Below, in pieces: positions 1 to 7,072 of a stretch of DNA of 21,799 bases. The stretch comes from Alloprevotella sp. Its GTDB lineage: Bacteria > Bacteroidota > Bacteroidia > Bacteroidales > Bacteroidaceae. A program made the translations under genes and the position numbers. Location: positions 1-21,799 of the forward strand of contig JABZGM010000009.1 in the NCBI GenBank assembly GCA_015259235.1. The letters are read 5' to 3'. The notes under the pieces were generated by a model. It made no database searches. It was not told where the DNA came from and was given only the letters and a program-made list of their open reading frames with translations. Position 1 is the first letter of the stretch; each line of letters opens with the position of its first letter.

Positions 1-888
1 AAAGGGAGCAATGGCATGCTGATAAGCAGCCAATTCGTTGCGCTTCTGCACAGCGTGACAAGCTAATTTAGAAATCTCTCGTTCGCGCTGTCTGCGCAGC
101 ATGTCACAAATGCTCGTCATCATGGGCATCACCACTCCATCCAGCAAGTCGTGCCCGCGCATGTAGAGATAAGCCGTTTGCGGTGTCACACCCAACTGCA
201 ATAGTTGTTCGCGCAGGGGAGCATAGGTTTGTCTGCCTTCGGGAAACATCCGTTGCAGGCGGTTGATTTGCTGATTCACGCGTCGTTTCAAGGCTTGCAG
301 CATCTCCTCGGGGTGGTAGATGTTGACAAATCTCAGTTCCACCACACGCGCAAAGTCAGAGAGTGAAAACTGCGTGTAGAGGCCATAGCGATACGCCCAC
401 ACATTCCACACCAAGAGTGGGAAGATGATTTCCGAAAACTCTGCGAAGAAAGCCTCATAGTCCATCACCTCCAGGTCATTGAGTGTAGCCATCACACACA
501 CGTGCGCCAGCGTCTCCGCATGGCATTGCAAATTCTCGATGGCATAGACCCCCGTGTGCAACACATAGGGCGAACGACATACCATCTCACTCGTGGGAGT
601 GGCTCCCTGCATGAGAAAATCGTAGTCGGCATCCACACAAGCAATCATGCTGTGCCCCAATCGGTTGGAGAGTGCAATCTTCTTCCCCCTCCCGAGAGAG
701 GTTTGTGAAGGCAGTAGCACTTCAAACTCCACCTTGTCCGTCTCCACCTCACTCAACACATCTTTCCAAAACAAGATGTCGTCATAACTTTCCACATACG
801 CCACCACTTTGCGGCGTGCTTCTTTGCCTCGCAAGCGGTTGGCAGCTGCGATGTAGGCAGAATTGATATGGTGAGAGAGAGGTGACAT
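1..888 (-). CDS. DUF4435 TOPRIM-fold protein, AriB/OLD-like putative nuclease (3' end outside window)
   Basis: An open frame of 296 codons starts with ATG at 888 and runs off the left edge without a stop. The protein matches what I know of the DUF4435 family, a TOPRIM-like nuclease fold. I see a conserved acidic start (AYVESYDDILFWKD, Glu33), a DxDxD strand (CVDADYD, Asp86/Asp88/Asp90), the family's IEN motif (YAIENLQ, Glu118) and a late RGHDLLDG motif (245-251). These would supply the metal-binding residues of a TOPRIM nuclease. It begins 29 bases after the ATPase stop on the same strand, so the two are surely co-transcribed. The order ATPase then DUF4435 is that of PARIS (AriA-AriB), where the DUF4435 protein is the released toxic nuclease. 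Known: DUF4435 in PARIS. Inferred: a defence role here. DUF4435 proteins are about 300 residues, so little is probably missing. An ATG at 918 is excluded by an in-frame stop. Confidence 0.85.
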   Translation of the reverse strand, partial: MSPLSHHINSAYIAAANRLRGKEARRKVVAYVESYDDILFWKDVLSEVETDKVEFEVLLPSQTSLGRGKKIALSNRLGHSMIACVDADYDFLMQGATPTSEMVCRSPYVLHTGVYAIENLQCHAETLAHVCVMATLNDLEVMDYEAFFAEFSEIIFPLLVWNVWAYRYGLYTQFSLSDFARVVELRFVNIYHPEEMLQALKRRVNQQINRLQRMFPEGRQTYAPLREQLLQLGVTPQTAYLYMRGHDLLDGVVMPMMTSICDMLRRQREREISKLACHAVQKRNELAAYQHAIAPF

Positions 889-917
889 AGGGAAAAGGAT
901 TTAACCCAAATCGGTCA

Positions 918-1748
918 TTAGAACGTAATCTCTGAGACTTCCGTGACGCAATCTTCCCAGCCGTCCATAATCACCGCAGGAGAGTGAGTGGTGAGAATGA
1001 TTTGCACGTTGGGATTCAAGGTTCGCACCATCGAGATGAGGCGTTTTTGCCAATCGAAGTGCAGCGACACCTCTGGTTCGTCCATGAAGAGCACATAGGG
1101 TTGGCGATCTTGCGTGAGCGTGGTGAGGAGAATGATGAGCATCTGTTTTTCTCCTGAAGAAAGCACGTAGGGCGAAAGCACCTCTTCGTATTGGAAAAAG
1201 CGCAGTTCATTGCTTTCGCGGTCGATGCGTTTGCCCGTTTCGGCAAAGAGTTCGTCCACCAGATCCAGAAAATGCGTCTTAGCCTCGGCAGCGGCAGCCG
1301 CTTCTTCGCGTGCCGTTTCGCTTCCGCTGGTGAGGAGAGCAATCATGCGGTTGCCGATGTTCACTTGATAGTCGAGATATCGGCGCTGCAGTTGATAGAG
1401 CTGCCAGTCGAGTTCGGTCACCACCTGTCCTTCGGCAAGGGTAGTCACGCGTTCGCTTGTCACCATCTGTCGATCCACCGAGCGCACCACGTCATAGCGT
1501 ATGCGCTGAGCATCAGTGGGAAAAAGGTCGAGCTTCACGCCCAGTCGTGCGCCGAGGTGCAGTTCGCCCGAAGCGGAGAGGCTGCCCACCTGCTGCACCA
1601 TGCGCGAAAGGATGGTGCTTTTTCCTGCGCCATTTTTTCCACTCAGCACATTCACGTCGGGGCGCAGTTGCCAGACGATGTGCTTGTGTCCGCTCCAAAG
1701 ACTTGAAATCTCGATGCGTGCGATGTAGTCAGCAAAGATAGTGTTCAT
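918..1748 (-). CDS. AAA/ABC-type ATPase (AAA_15/AAA_21-like), partner of the DUF4435 protein
   Basis: A 276-residue cytoplasmic ATPase with a complete ABC/SMC-type head. Visible motifs are Walker A GKNGAGKST (37-45), the signature LSSGEKQ (196-202), Walker B YVLFMDEP with catalytic Asp223-Glu224, a D-loop SLH (228-230) and the switch histidine in TTHSP (His255). Between Walker A and the signature is only a short charged helical stretch (about 118-180), so this is not a long-coiled-coil SMC. It resembles the overcoming-lysogenization-defect/AAA_21 class that pairs with TOPRIM proteins. PARIS AriA proteins are, as far as I recall, clearly longer, so this would be a compact relative or another lineage. 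It is first in the operon, and a -7 box lies 22 bases before the start codon. Predicted role: an ATP-driven sensor that holds or activates the downstream TOPRIM protein. ATPase identity is very secure; the defence role is inference. Confidence 0.9.
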   Translation of the reverse strand: MNTIFADYIARIEISSLWSGHKHIVWQLRPDVNVLSGKNGAGKSTILSRMVQQVGSLSASGELHLGARLGVKLDLFPTDAQRIRYDVVRSVDRQMVTSERVTTLAEGQVVTELDWQLYQLQRRYLDYQVNIGNRMIALLTSGSETAREEAAAAAEAKTHFLDLVDELFAETGKRIDRESNELRFFQYEEVLSPYVLSSGEKQMLIILLTTLTQDRQPYVLFMDEPEVSLHFDWQKRLISMVRTLNPNVQIILTTHSPAVIMDGWEDCVTEVSEITF

Positions 1749-1770
1749 AACCGAAAGATATTTATAACTA

Positions 1771-1778
1771 CAAAAGTA
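1771..1778 (-). promoter_or_regulatory. Probable -7 promoter element of the ATPase-DUF4435 operon
   Basis: On the minus strand the sequence TACTTTTG fits the Bacteroidota -7 consensus TAnnTTTG and lies 22 bases upstream of the ATPase ATG, implying a very short leader. I do not see a good TTTG -33 element at the usual 19-21 base spacing, so confidence is moderate. Confidence 0.5.
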
Positions 1779-1820
1779 ACGAAAATCTCTGAGATGCTGC
1801 CTCGAATGACAACAAATTGT

Positions 1821-1889
1821 GTCCCGCTTTTCCTCCTCCTGCTTTTCCTTTGCGCACAGCCCCCTAATTTATATGGGAGGAAAAGGGAC
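1821..1889. repeat. Bulged inverted repeat (14-bp stem)
   Basis: The left arm GTCCCgcTTTTCCTCC (1821-1836) pairs with GGAGGAAAAGGGAC (1876-1889), leaving a two-base bulge and a loop of about 39 bases. It lies 43 bases upstream of the ATPase operon's -7 box. It could be an operator or the foot of a small structured transcript. No function can be assigned. Confidence 0.45.
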
Positions 1890-2041
1890 AAATGTGTCAC
1901 TATAAATGTTAAATCTCTGCTTTTACAGCTGGATTTTGAGATAGTTTAAGAATGCGAAGGCACGAGGGCTTGATCAAGGCGCAGACCAGTGGCAGTTGCC
2001 TCGCGTGGGCGCACATTCGCGCGCGCATCCCTGGGATTTTA

Positions 2042-2067
2042 CACTTTTTGCTTTCACAACCTTCACA
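2042..2067. repeat. Left arm of perfect 26-bp inverted repeat
   Basis: It begins CACTTTTTGC and ends ACCTTCACA. Its exact reverse complement is at 2232-2257. It contains two TTCACA words, and further TTCACA/TGTGAA words lie at 2234-2239, 2242-2247 and 2305-2310, which may mark a protein-binding site. Confidence 0.85.
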
Positions 2068-2231
2068 CCCAGGGTAGTTTTATGCGCATTTTTGACGAAA
2101 AAATGAGGAGTTTTGCGATGCTATATGGGGCAGGTATAAGCAGGAAAAAACGGAGGGATTTCCAGAATGTGTTAAAATATGTCCGAAAGGTGCGCGCTAT
2201 GAATTGAAATAGAGAGAGTTGCAAAGATTTC

Positions 2232-2257
2232 TGTGAAGGTTGTGAAAGCAAAAAGTG
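2232..2257. repeat. Right arm of perfect 26-bp inverted repeat
   Basis: It is the exact reverse complement of 2042-2067. All 26 positions match and the match breaks immediately on the core side. In an RNA from either strand the two arms could form a long duplex closing a 164-base core. Confidence 0.85.
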
Positions 2258-2359
2258 AGAAATTGCTGTAGTGTGCGCGCCCGCGCCCGCGCGAGGGAGC
2301 GATTTTCACAAATTGTCAGAATTTACATTTTAGCCTGCTTCCAACCCTTTCTCCAAAAC

Positions 2360-2394
2360 GTGGGAGATTTTCCCAAAAATGTGGGAGATTTTCC
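2360..2394 (+). repeat. Two direct copies of GTGGGAGATTTTCC
   Basis: Identical 14-base copies lie at 2360-2373 and 2381-2394, a 21-base period. A diverged third relative (CGTCGGAGTTTTTT) forms the right arm and tail of the terminator just downstream. Two copies are too few for a CRISPR. They look like a short extragenic repeat family. Confidence 0.6.
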
Positions 2395-2401
2395 AAATTT
2401 T

Positions 2402-2436
2402 CTCCGACGTTTTTCAGAAAACGTCGGAGTTTTTTT
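2402..2436 (+). terminator. Strong rho-independent terminator, no gene upstream
   Basis: A perfect 12-bp stem (CTCCGACGTTTT, 2402-2413, with AAAACGTCGGAG, 2418-2429), a TCAG loop and seven Ts (2430-2436) make a textbook plus-strand terminator. There is no T-tract on the other side, so it works in the plus direction only. No plus-strand gene precedes it in this window, so it should end a non-coding or untranslated transcript, or shield the hexosaminidase gene from read-through. Confidence 0.75.
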
Positions 2437-2667
2437 AGATTTGCTCGATGGCGTAGCGAGCAACATAGAGAACGAACTAGCAACAAGATGCCATGAAGAA
2501 AATGAAAGATGACAGGAAGTTATCTTCTTTATAACGAATTGCACTATAACGGTCTAATGACCGATTGGGATAATGCTTGGATGGGGTAGAAAAAGTCAGT
2601 ACTCTTGTTTTTGAATTGGAGATTTTGATAGATATGATAGCATCTTTAGGTATTTATGCGCAAATAT

Positions 2668-2699
2668 GTTGGAATTTATCGTGAAAAATGCTATATTTG
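2668..2699 (+). promoter_or_regulatory. Promoter of the beta-N-acetylhexosaminidase gene
   Basis: The -7 element TATATTTG (2692-2699) fits TAnnTTTG exactly. A TTG (2669-2671) lies 20 bases upstream as the -33 element. The predicted transcript starts near 2706, giving a leader of about 20 bases before the ATG at 2726. Confidence 0.75.
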
Positions 2700-2725
2700 C
2701 AGTCATAATATCATAAAAACAACCG

Positions 2726-5700
2726 ATGAATACATTCAGAAAATTATTGCTGCTCTGTTGCGCTTTGCTAGTGTCCCTAGCGAGTGTGGCTGCATCTTCG
2801 ATGCCGCAGGTGAGCACAGACAAAGAGGTGCATTGGTATCTCTTGAAGTTTACGAATAGCGGAATGGTGGTGGAAGCCGCCAAAGCCAATGCTGGTGCGC
2901 GTCAAGCTGCAATGACGGGCATTGATGCTCAGTTGTGGAAAGTGGAAGGTTCTGCTGCCGCAGGTTACACGATTACCAACAAACTGGGGTTGCAACTCTA
3001 TGTCACCAACACCCAAGAAATGGGGATGGTTGAGGCTGCGAAGCAACCCACCAAGAACAATAAATTCGCGATTGCTCCTTGCAAAACAGCGAATTTCACT
3101 TCATCGTTTGAAATCCATCCTAAAGCCAACGACCAAGTAGGTTTCAATCAATGGCAAGGAGCTGGCGCTGGGCACGCCATAGGACTTTGGGGATCTAGCA
3201 AAGACAAAGAAGGTAACAATGCTTTTACCTTTGAAACTACTGCTGCCTTGGACGCTTATAAGAATCTCCCTCCTCTCGTGCCTTATCCTCAAAGCATCAA
3301 AATCGAACAAGGGAAGCATCTTGATTTGCGAAACCTCAAAGTCATCACTTCACCCGTTGATAGTTTGAAGGGTATGGTGCATGAGTTTTCAGAAGAAGTG
3401 AAAACTCGTTTGGGGCTCACGCTCTCTTTGCAATCTTCACCTGCCGCGGCAGCTGACGGCATGATTGCGTTGATTGCCGACAAGAGCATCGTGGGCACAG
3501 AAGCCTATACGCTCAAAGTCACCGAAAAGCACATCGAAATCAAAGCTTCTCATCGTGCTGGCTTCTTCTATGCTTTGCAAACCTTGCGTCAGCTCATGAC
3601 CAAGGCTTTCTATGCCAAGACGGCTGCGCAAAGAGAGTGGAACATCCCTGTGCTTGACATCAAAGACAAACCAATGTTGTCTTATCGTGGATATATGCTC
3701 GACATTGCTCGTCACTTCTTCGACAAGAACGAAGTTAAGCGCATTCTCGACATCATGTCTTTCTACAAGATGAACCGTTTGCACTGGCACTTGACTGACG
3801 ACCAAGGTTGGCGCATCGAGATTCCCGAATATCCCAAACTCACCCAAGTGGGAAGCCGTCGCAAAGGCTCGTTTGTGAGCGATGGCATTGAAAAAGGCTT
3901 CTTTGACGACACAGAATATGGTCGTGGCATGTATTACACCCTCGACGACTTGCGCGAGATTGTAGCTTATGCTGCCGAAAGAAACATCGAAATCATTCCC
4001 GAAATCGACATGCCGGGTCACATGGTGGCTGCGCTTGCTGCTTATCCAGAGTTGAGTTGCTTTCCCAATCGCACGTATAAAGTTCGTGTGACTGCTGGTA
4101 TCTCCAAAGATGTGTTGAACATCGGCGACGACAAGGTGATTGACTTCCTCAAAACGGTGCTCGATAATGTAGCGAAAGTGTTCCCCGGACGCTACATCCA
4201 CCTCGGTGGTGATGAATGCCCCACCGACCGCTGGAAGGAAAATGCCCTTTGCCAACAACGCATCAAGGACAACAAACTCAATGGCGTGAACGAATTGCAG
4301 CCTTGGTTGGTGCACGAACTCGCTGTTTATCTCAAGAAGAAATACAACAAAGATATTGTGGCTTGGGATGAACTCATCGAGACCAAGACCGACAACTACT
4401 GGAATCGTCACAAAGGCGAGGTTTCTCCGCTCATCATGGCTTGGAATTTGGGACTTGATGGCACAAAACGATGGACTAACTGGACCGACATCTTGGCGGC
4501 TTCCAAAGGTTTCCACACAGTGATTGTACCTTACAACGTGCTCTATCTCGACTGGATGCAAGTGACTGCCGACCAAGCGGATGTCAATGAAGGCTACCGC
4601 GGAGGTTGGGGCGATGGCAGCGTGAACAGCGTTGAGAAAATCTACAACTTCGATCCGCTGGAACGTCTACGCTCTGCTGGTAAGACGGAATATGGTCTCG
4701 GTGTGCAAGGCAATATGTGGACAGAAACGACCAACAACAATGCAGAATTGGAATACCAACTCTTGCCCCGTTTGTTGGCTATATCAGAAATCGGTTGGTT
4801 GCCTAATAACCAAAAGGACTGGTTGAGCTTCTTCTATCGTCTGCAAAATCACAGTCGAGTGTTTGAAGATCGCAATTTGACCTACGCAAAGCATTTCTTC
4901 TTGAAAGAAGAGAAGGCACCGCTCCAAGAAAAGATAGACGCAGCTGAAAAGTTGTTGGCAGAGACACACGCTGACGAAGTGGGCTATGTGTCAAAAGCTA
5001 CTTTCGATGCTTTGAAAACCGCTGTGACCACTGCCAAAGCGGCTGCGGCATCTGACGAAGCACAACAACTGGAAGCAATGACACAAGCGCTTGCCACATT
5101 CAAGGCTGCCCCCATCACACAGCCCGTTGCTGGCAAGGTGTATCGCTTGATGTCTGCGTCTACCTACTACAAAGCGAAGTTTGCTGGTGCAACACTCTAT
5201 GCCGATGGCAGAAATGCGCTGAGAGTGCACTACACTGATCAGCAAATGCCCGAAGAACTCTTCACTTTTGTGGCTGCCAAAGAGGGATGGACCTTGAAAT
5301 CGCTCCACAACAATCGACAAATCCAAATGGGGTCTTATGATCAACCATTGCGATTTGTAGGACAAAATGGCACTCCCATCCGCATCGACCGCGCTGCTGT
5401 ACCTGCACAGCAATATGACTATGTGCCTGGTGCTGTGGTGTTGTCTAAAGTGCAAGGATACAATGCAACTGCTACTGGTAAGGTGCAAAGATTTTTCATC
5501 AAGTCGTTCGGTGGAGATCGTGACAACGACGTGCCTTCAGAGAATAAGGTCGTAGCTTTCGACAATCCCACCTTGTGTCGTGCTGGAACATGGCGCATTG
5601 TTGAGGCTGACTTCCAGAAGATGCTCGCTGCCTTGTTGCAACGTTGTGACCATCTCGTAGAAGACGTGGTGCCCAATGAAGAAGGACAATTCACACAAAC

Positions 5701-6400
5701 GGCTATTGCTCAACTACAAAAAGATCTCGCTCCTGCTCGTACATTAGTGACTCAACATGCTGCGGTTTCGCAAGAGGTGTATGTGTCTTACGTGAAAGTG
5801 TATGAGAAGTTTTTGACTGCTCCTAAGACTACGGCATTGGATGCACTGTCTTCCGACCATTATTATGTGATTCGCAGCGCAAATCCTCGTACGGCTGGTT
5901 TTGTGGCAAGTATGAAAAACGGAGTAGTGGAGGCTGAAGAAGTGGCAAGTGCTGCGGTGACTCAGGATATGCCTTCTGTGCTGTGGAAGGTTGTGCGTCA
6001 AGATGATGGAAGTTTTGTGCTGATCAACAAAACAGAGCAACAATATGCAGTAGTACACAAGTCGTCTAATAGCGAAAGTGTTGTAGCGAACAACGCTTCC
6101 TTTATGTGGCAACTGAAATATCGCAAACAAGGCGACGTAACAGGCTTCTGGATTATAGCAGGTACATCCAACTATGGTTGGTATATGCCTGAGAAAGCCA
6201 CATCACACATCACCTTGCGTATACCCAATCAGTGGAACAATTATTGGAAACTAGAACCAACTGCCATTCCTACTGGTCTGGAACGATTGCCCGTTTTTGA
6301 AAGTACTTCTGGTGTGATCTACGACCTTTCTGGTCGTGTGGTGAGCACTCCCCAACATGGCGTTGTGATTGATGCCGCTGGTCACAAGCAAGTGCGATAA
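2726..6400 (+). CDS. Secreted multidomain GH20 beta-N-acetylhexosaminidase
   Basis: A 1224-residue exported glycoside hydrolase that should release terminal GlcNAc/GalNAc from glycans such as mucin or N-glycans. Residues 1-23 are a signal peptide. Residues 35-172 form a ricin/beta-trefoil-like module, about 180-312 the GH20 N-terminal domain (GH20b), and about 315-720 the catalytic barrel. The barrel shows RGYMLDIARH (321-330), HWHLTDDQGWR (353-363), the catalytic pair in HLGGDECP (Asp496-Glu497), WDEL (547-550) and the aromatic GNMW motif (662-665). A FIVAR-like helical module (about 730-796), a second trefoil-like module (803-962), a second helical bundle (962-1036), a third trefoil-like module (1044-1179) and an IYDLSGRVV tail (1198-1206) follow. 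It is far longer than the usual 500-800 residues because of these accessory modules. It has its own promoter and terminator and so is monocistronic. Family and catalytic residues are very secure; accessory modules are judged by pattern. Confidence 0.96.
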   Translation: MNTFRKLLLLCCALLVSLASVAASSMPQVSTDKEVHWYLLKFTNSGMVVEAAKANAGARQAAMTGIDAQLWKVEGSAAAGYTITNKLGLQLYVTNTQEMGMVEAAKQPTKNNKFAIAPCKTANFTSSFEIHPKANDQVGFNQWQGAGAGHAIGLWGSSKDKEGNNAFTFETTAALDAYKNLPPLVPYPQSIKIEQGKHLDLRNLKVITSPVDSLKGMVHEFSEEVKTRLGLTLSLQSSPAAAADGMIALIADKSIVGTEAYTLKVTEKHIEIKASHRAGFFYALQTLRQLMTKAFYAKTAAQREWNIPVLDIKDKPMLSYRGYMLDIARHFFDKNEVKRILDIMSFYKMNRLHWHLTDDQGWRIEIPEYPKLTQVGSRRKGSFVSDGIEKGFFDDTEYGRGMYYTLDDLREIVAYAAERNIEIIPEIDMPGHMVAALAAYPELSCFPNRTYKVRVTAGISKDVLNIGDDKVIDFLKTVLDNVAKVFPGRYIHLGGDECPTDRWKENALCQQRIKDNKLNGVNELQPWLVHELAVYLKKKYNKDIVAWDELIETKTDNYWNRHKGEVSPLIMAWNLGLDGTKRWTNWTDILAASKGFHTVIVPYNVLYLDWMQVTADQADVNEGYRGGWGDGSVNSVEKIYNFDPLERLRSAGKTEYGLGVQGNMWTETTNNNAELEYQLLPRLLAISEIGWLPNNQKDWLSFFYRLQNHSRVFEDRNLTYAKHFFLKEEKAPLQEKIDAAEKLLAETHADEVGYVSKATFDALKTAVTTAKAAAASDEAQQLEAMTQALATFKAAPITQPVAGKVYRLMSASTYYKAKFAGATLYADGRNALRVHYTDQQMPEELFTFVAAKEGWTLKSLHNNRQIQMGSYDQPLRFVGQNGTPIRIDRAAVPAQQYDYVPGAVVLSKVQGYNATATGKVQRFFIKSFGGDRDNDVPSENKVVAFDNPTLCRAGTWRIVEADFQKMLAALLQRCDHLVEDVVPNEEGQFTQTAIAQLQKDLAPARTLVTQHAAVSQEVYVSYVKVYEKFLTAPKTTALDALSSDHYYVIRSANPRTAGFVASMKNGVVEAEEVASAAVTQDMPSVLWKVVRQDDGSFVLINKTEQQYAVVHKSSNSESVVANNASFMWQLKYRKQGDVTGFWIIAGTSNYGWYMPEKATSHITLRIPNQWNNYWKLEPTAIPTGLERLPVFESTSGVIYDLSGRVVSTPQHGVVIDAAGHKQVR

Positions 6401-6472
6401 ATTCAAACAAGTTCTCTTGTGGCACTCTGTCTTCGCTGCACGATATGGACAGATGCCTATTTCCTAATACAA

Positions 6473-6515
6473 CGACAGCGTCAAAACCTATGAGTTTTGA
6501 CGCTGTCGCTTTTTT
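6473..6515 (+). terminator. Rho-independent terminator after the hexosaminidase gene
   Basis: A perfect 15-bp stem (6473-6487 with 6494-6508) around a CTATGA loop is followed by C and six Ts. It begins 73 bases past the stop codon. Transcribed from the other side it has only a weak tail (TTGTATT), so it may only partly stop the minus-strand transcript of the small gene at 6618. Confidence 0.85.
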
Positions 6516-6617
6516 ATGTCTTTCGCAGGGTGTAACGCGTAAAAATAAAAATCGTGCGTTAGAGCGAAGAAAAAGGGGGATTAAGGAGATTGTATATGCG
6601 TGCGTTCTTGTGGCGGC

Positions 6618-6827
6618 TTACTCTCCGCAGAGTGCTTCGTAGACAGGCATAAATTCTTGCGCTGCAAGATAGGCAAAAAAGCTAATCAGAAGAGTGCTGT
6701 GTCGACGAAAGAGAGAGCAATATTCCGCATCTTTCTCATGTTTCTTTTTGCGCTCAAACTGAATGCGCTCGATGATGCTGCTGATAAAGCCAAGGGTGAA
6801 CAGGGCAAAAAGGATGTAGTGGCGCAT
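6618..6827 (-). CDS. Small putative membrane protein, function unknown
   Basis: A 69-residue frame with ATG at 6827. I do not recognise the family. It has a hydrophobic N-terminal helix (about 4-19), a charged middle (ERIQFERKKKHEKDAEYCSLFRRH, about 20-43) and a second hydrophobic stretch (about 45-62), suggesting a two-helix hairpin in the inner membrane. The main reason to believe it is a near-perfect promoter 52 bases upstream (TTTG-N20-TATCTTTG), which would otherwise serve nothing. It is monocistronic. An alternative is that the promoter drives a small RNA and the frame is incidental. Confidence 0.55.
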   Translation of the reverse strand: MRHYILFALFTLGFISSIIERIQFERKKKHEKDAEYCSLFRRHSTLLISFFAYLAAQEFMPVYEALCGE

Positions 6828-6878
6828 AATCTATAGGTATGTTAGGAAATAAGTGTGCTTAAGAACTATGTTTCGTAG

Positions 6879-6910
6879 CAAAGATAGAAAAAATAGGTGA
6901 TAGTGCCAAA
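6879..6910 (-). promoter_or_regulatory. Canonical Bacteroidota promoter for the small minus-strand gene
   Basis: On the minus strand TTTG (6910-6907) is followed after 20 bases by TATCTTTG (6886-6879), matching both the -33 and -7 consensus. Transcription should start near 6872, about 45 bases before the ATG at 6827. Confidence 0.7.
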
Positions 6911-7007
6911 TGAAACATGGGGGTATGATGAGAAATGTCTTTGACGCAGCTTGAGAGTAGGGTAGATGACTCTTTATGGACTTCTGAACTATGGTTTGAA
7001 AAACGGC

Positions 7008-7044
7008 AATTCCCACTACTCACAATCTGTGAGTAGTGGGAATT
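7008..7044 (-). terminator. Terminator hairpin after the first siderophore receptor gene
   Basis: A perfect 17-bp stem (7008-7024 with 7028-7044) closes a three-base loop 28 bases past the receptor stop codon. On the minus strand it is followed by GCCGTTTTT, an offset T-run. Its loop-proximal stem CCACTACTCACA resembles the terminator of the second receptor (CCACCACTCACA), which fits joint duplication. Confidence 0.7.
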
Positions 7045-7072
7045 TTGAGGTAGAATAGTGGCTAGTGTGCAA

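Larger units (their letters stand above)
1999..2296. mobile_element. MITE-like palindromic element with imperfect ~70-bp terminal inverted repeats
   Basis: The two ends (about 1997-2067 and 2232-2300) are imperfect reverse complements. The outer 14 bases match at 13 positions (1999-2012 against 2283-2296), a GC-rich alternating middle is partly alignable, and the inner 26 bases (2042-2067 against 2232-2257) match perfectly. The 164-base core has no plausible gene. Small size, long terminal inverted repeats and no coding content are features of MITEs. The left inner arm is also bracketed by CCCTGGG (2029-2035) and CCCAGGG (2068-2074). I see no clear target-site duplication, so a large regulatory cruciform or an extragenic repeat is an alternative. 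Confidence 0.5.
1749..2725. other. Long gene-free, structure-rich intergenic region
   Basis: Nearly 1 kb between the divergent ATPase operon and the hexosaminidase gene holds no open frame that looks like a real protein. From left to right it contains the operon's -7 box, a bulged hairpin (1821-1889), a MITE-like palindromic element (about 1999-2296), a cluster of repeated GTGGGAGATTTTCC units (2360-2394), a strong plus-strand terminator (2402-2436), a small hairpin CGGTC-TAAT-GACCG near 2550 and the hexosaminidase promoter (2668-2699). Short frames inside it read through the repeats and are not believed. Confidence 0.7.

Noticed and set aside
2013..2293. Alternating CG tracts as separate Z-DNA-type elements
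   Set aside because: The tracts at 2018-2026 and 2273-2293 are better explained as parts of the two imperfect terminal inverted repeats.
1997..2300. Retron-type or reverse-transcriptase-linked structured RNA
   Set aside because: Paired inverted repeats are present, but no reverse transcriptase or other partner gene lies in the window.
2360..2429. Possible CRISPR-like array
   Set aside because: Only two exact copies with a seven-base spacer and one diverged relative; no cas genes.
2255..2512. 85-codon plus-strand frame with repeated NVGDFP words
   Set aside because: The repeats come from the GTGGGAGATTTTCC units and the frame runs straight through the terminator stem and the GC-rich inverted repeat. 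No promoter or plausible protein composition.
3437..4576. 379-codon minus-strand frame inside the hexosaminidase gene
   Set aside because: Antisense to the conserved GH20 catalytic region, no promoter, composition of a frame shadow.
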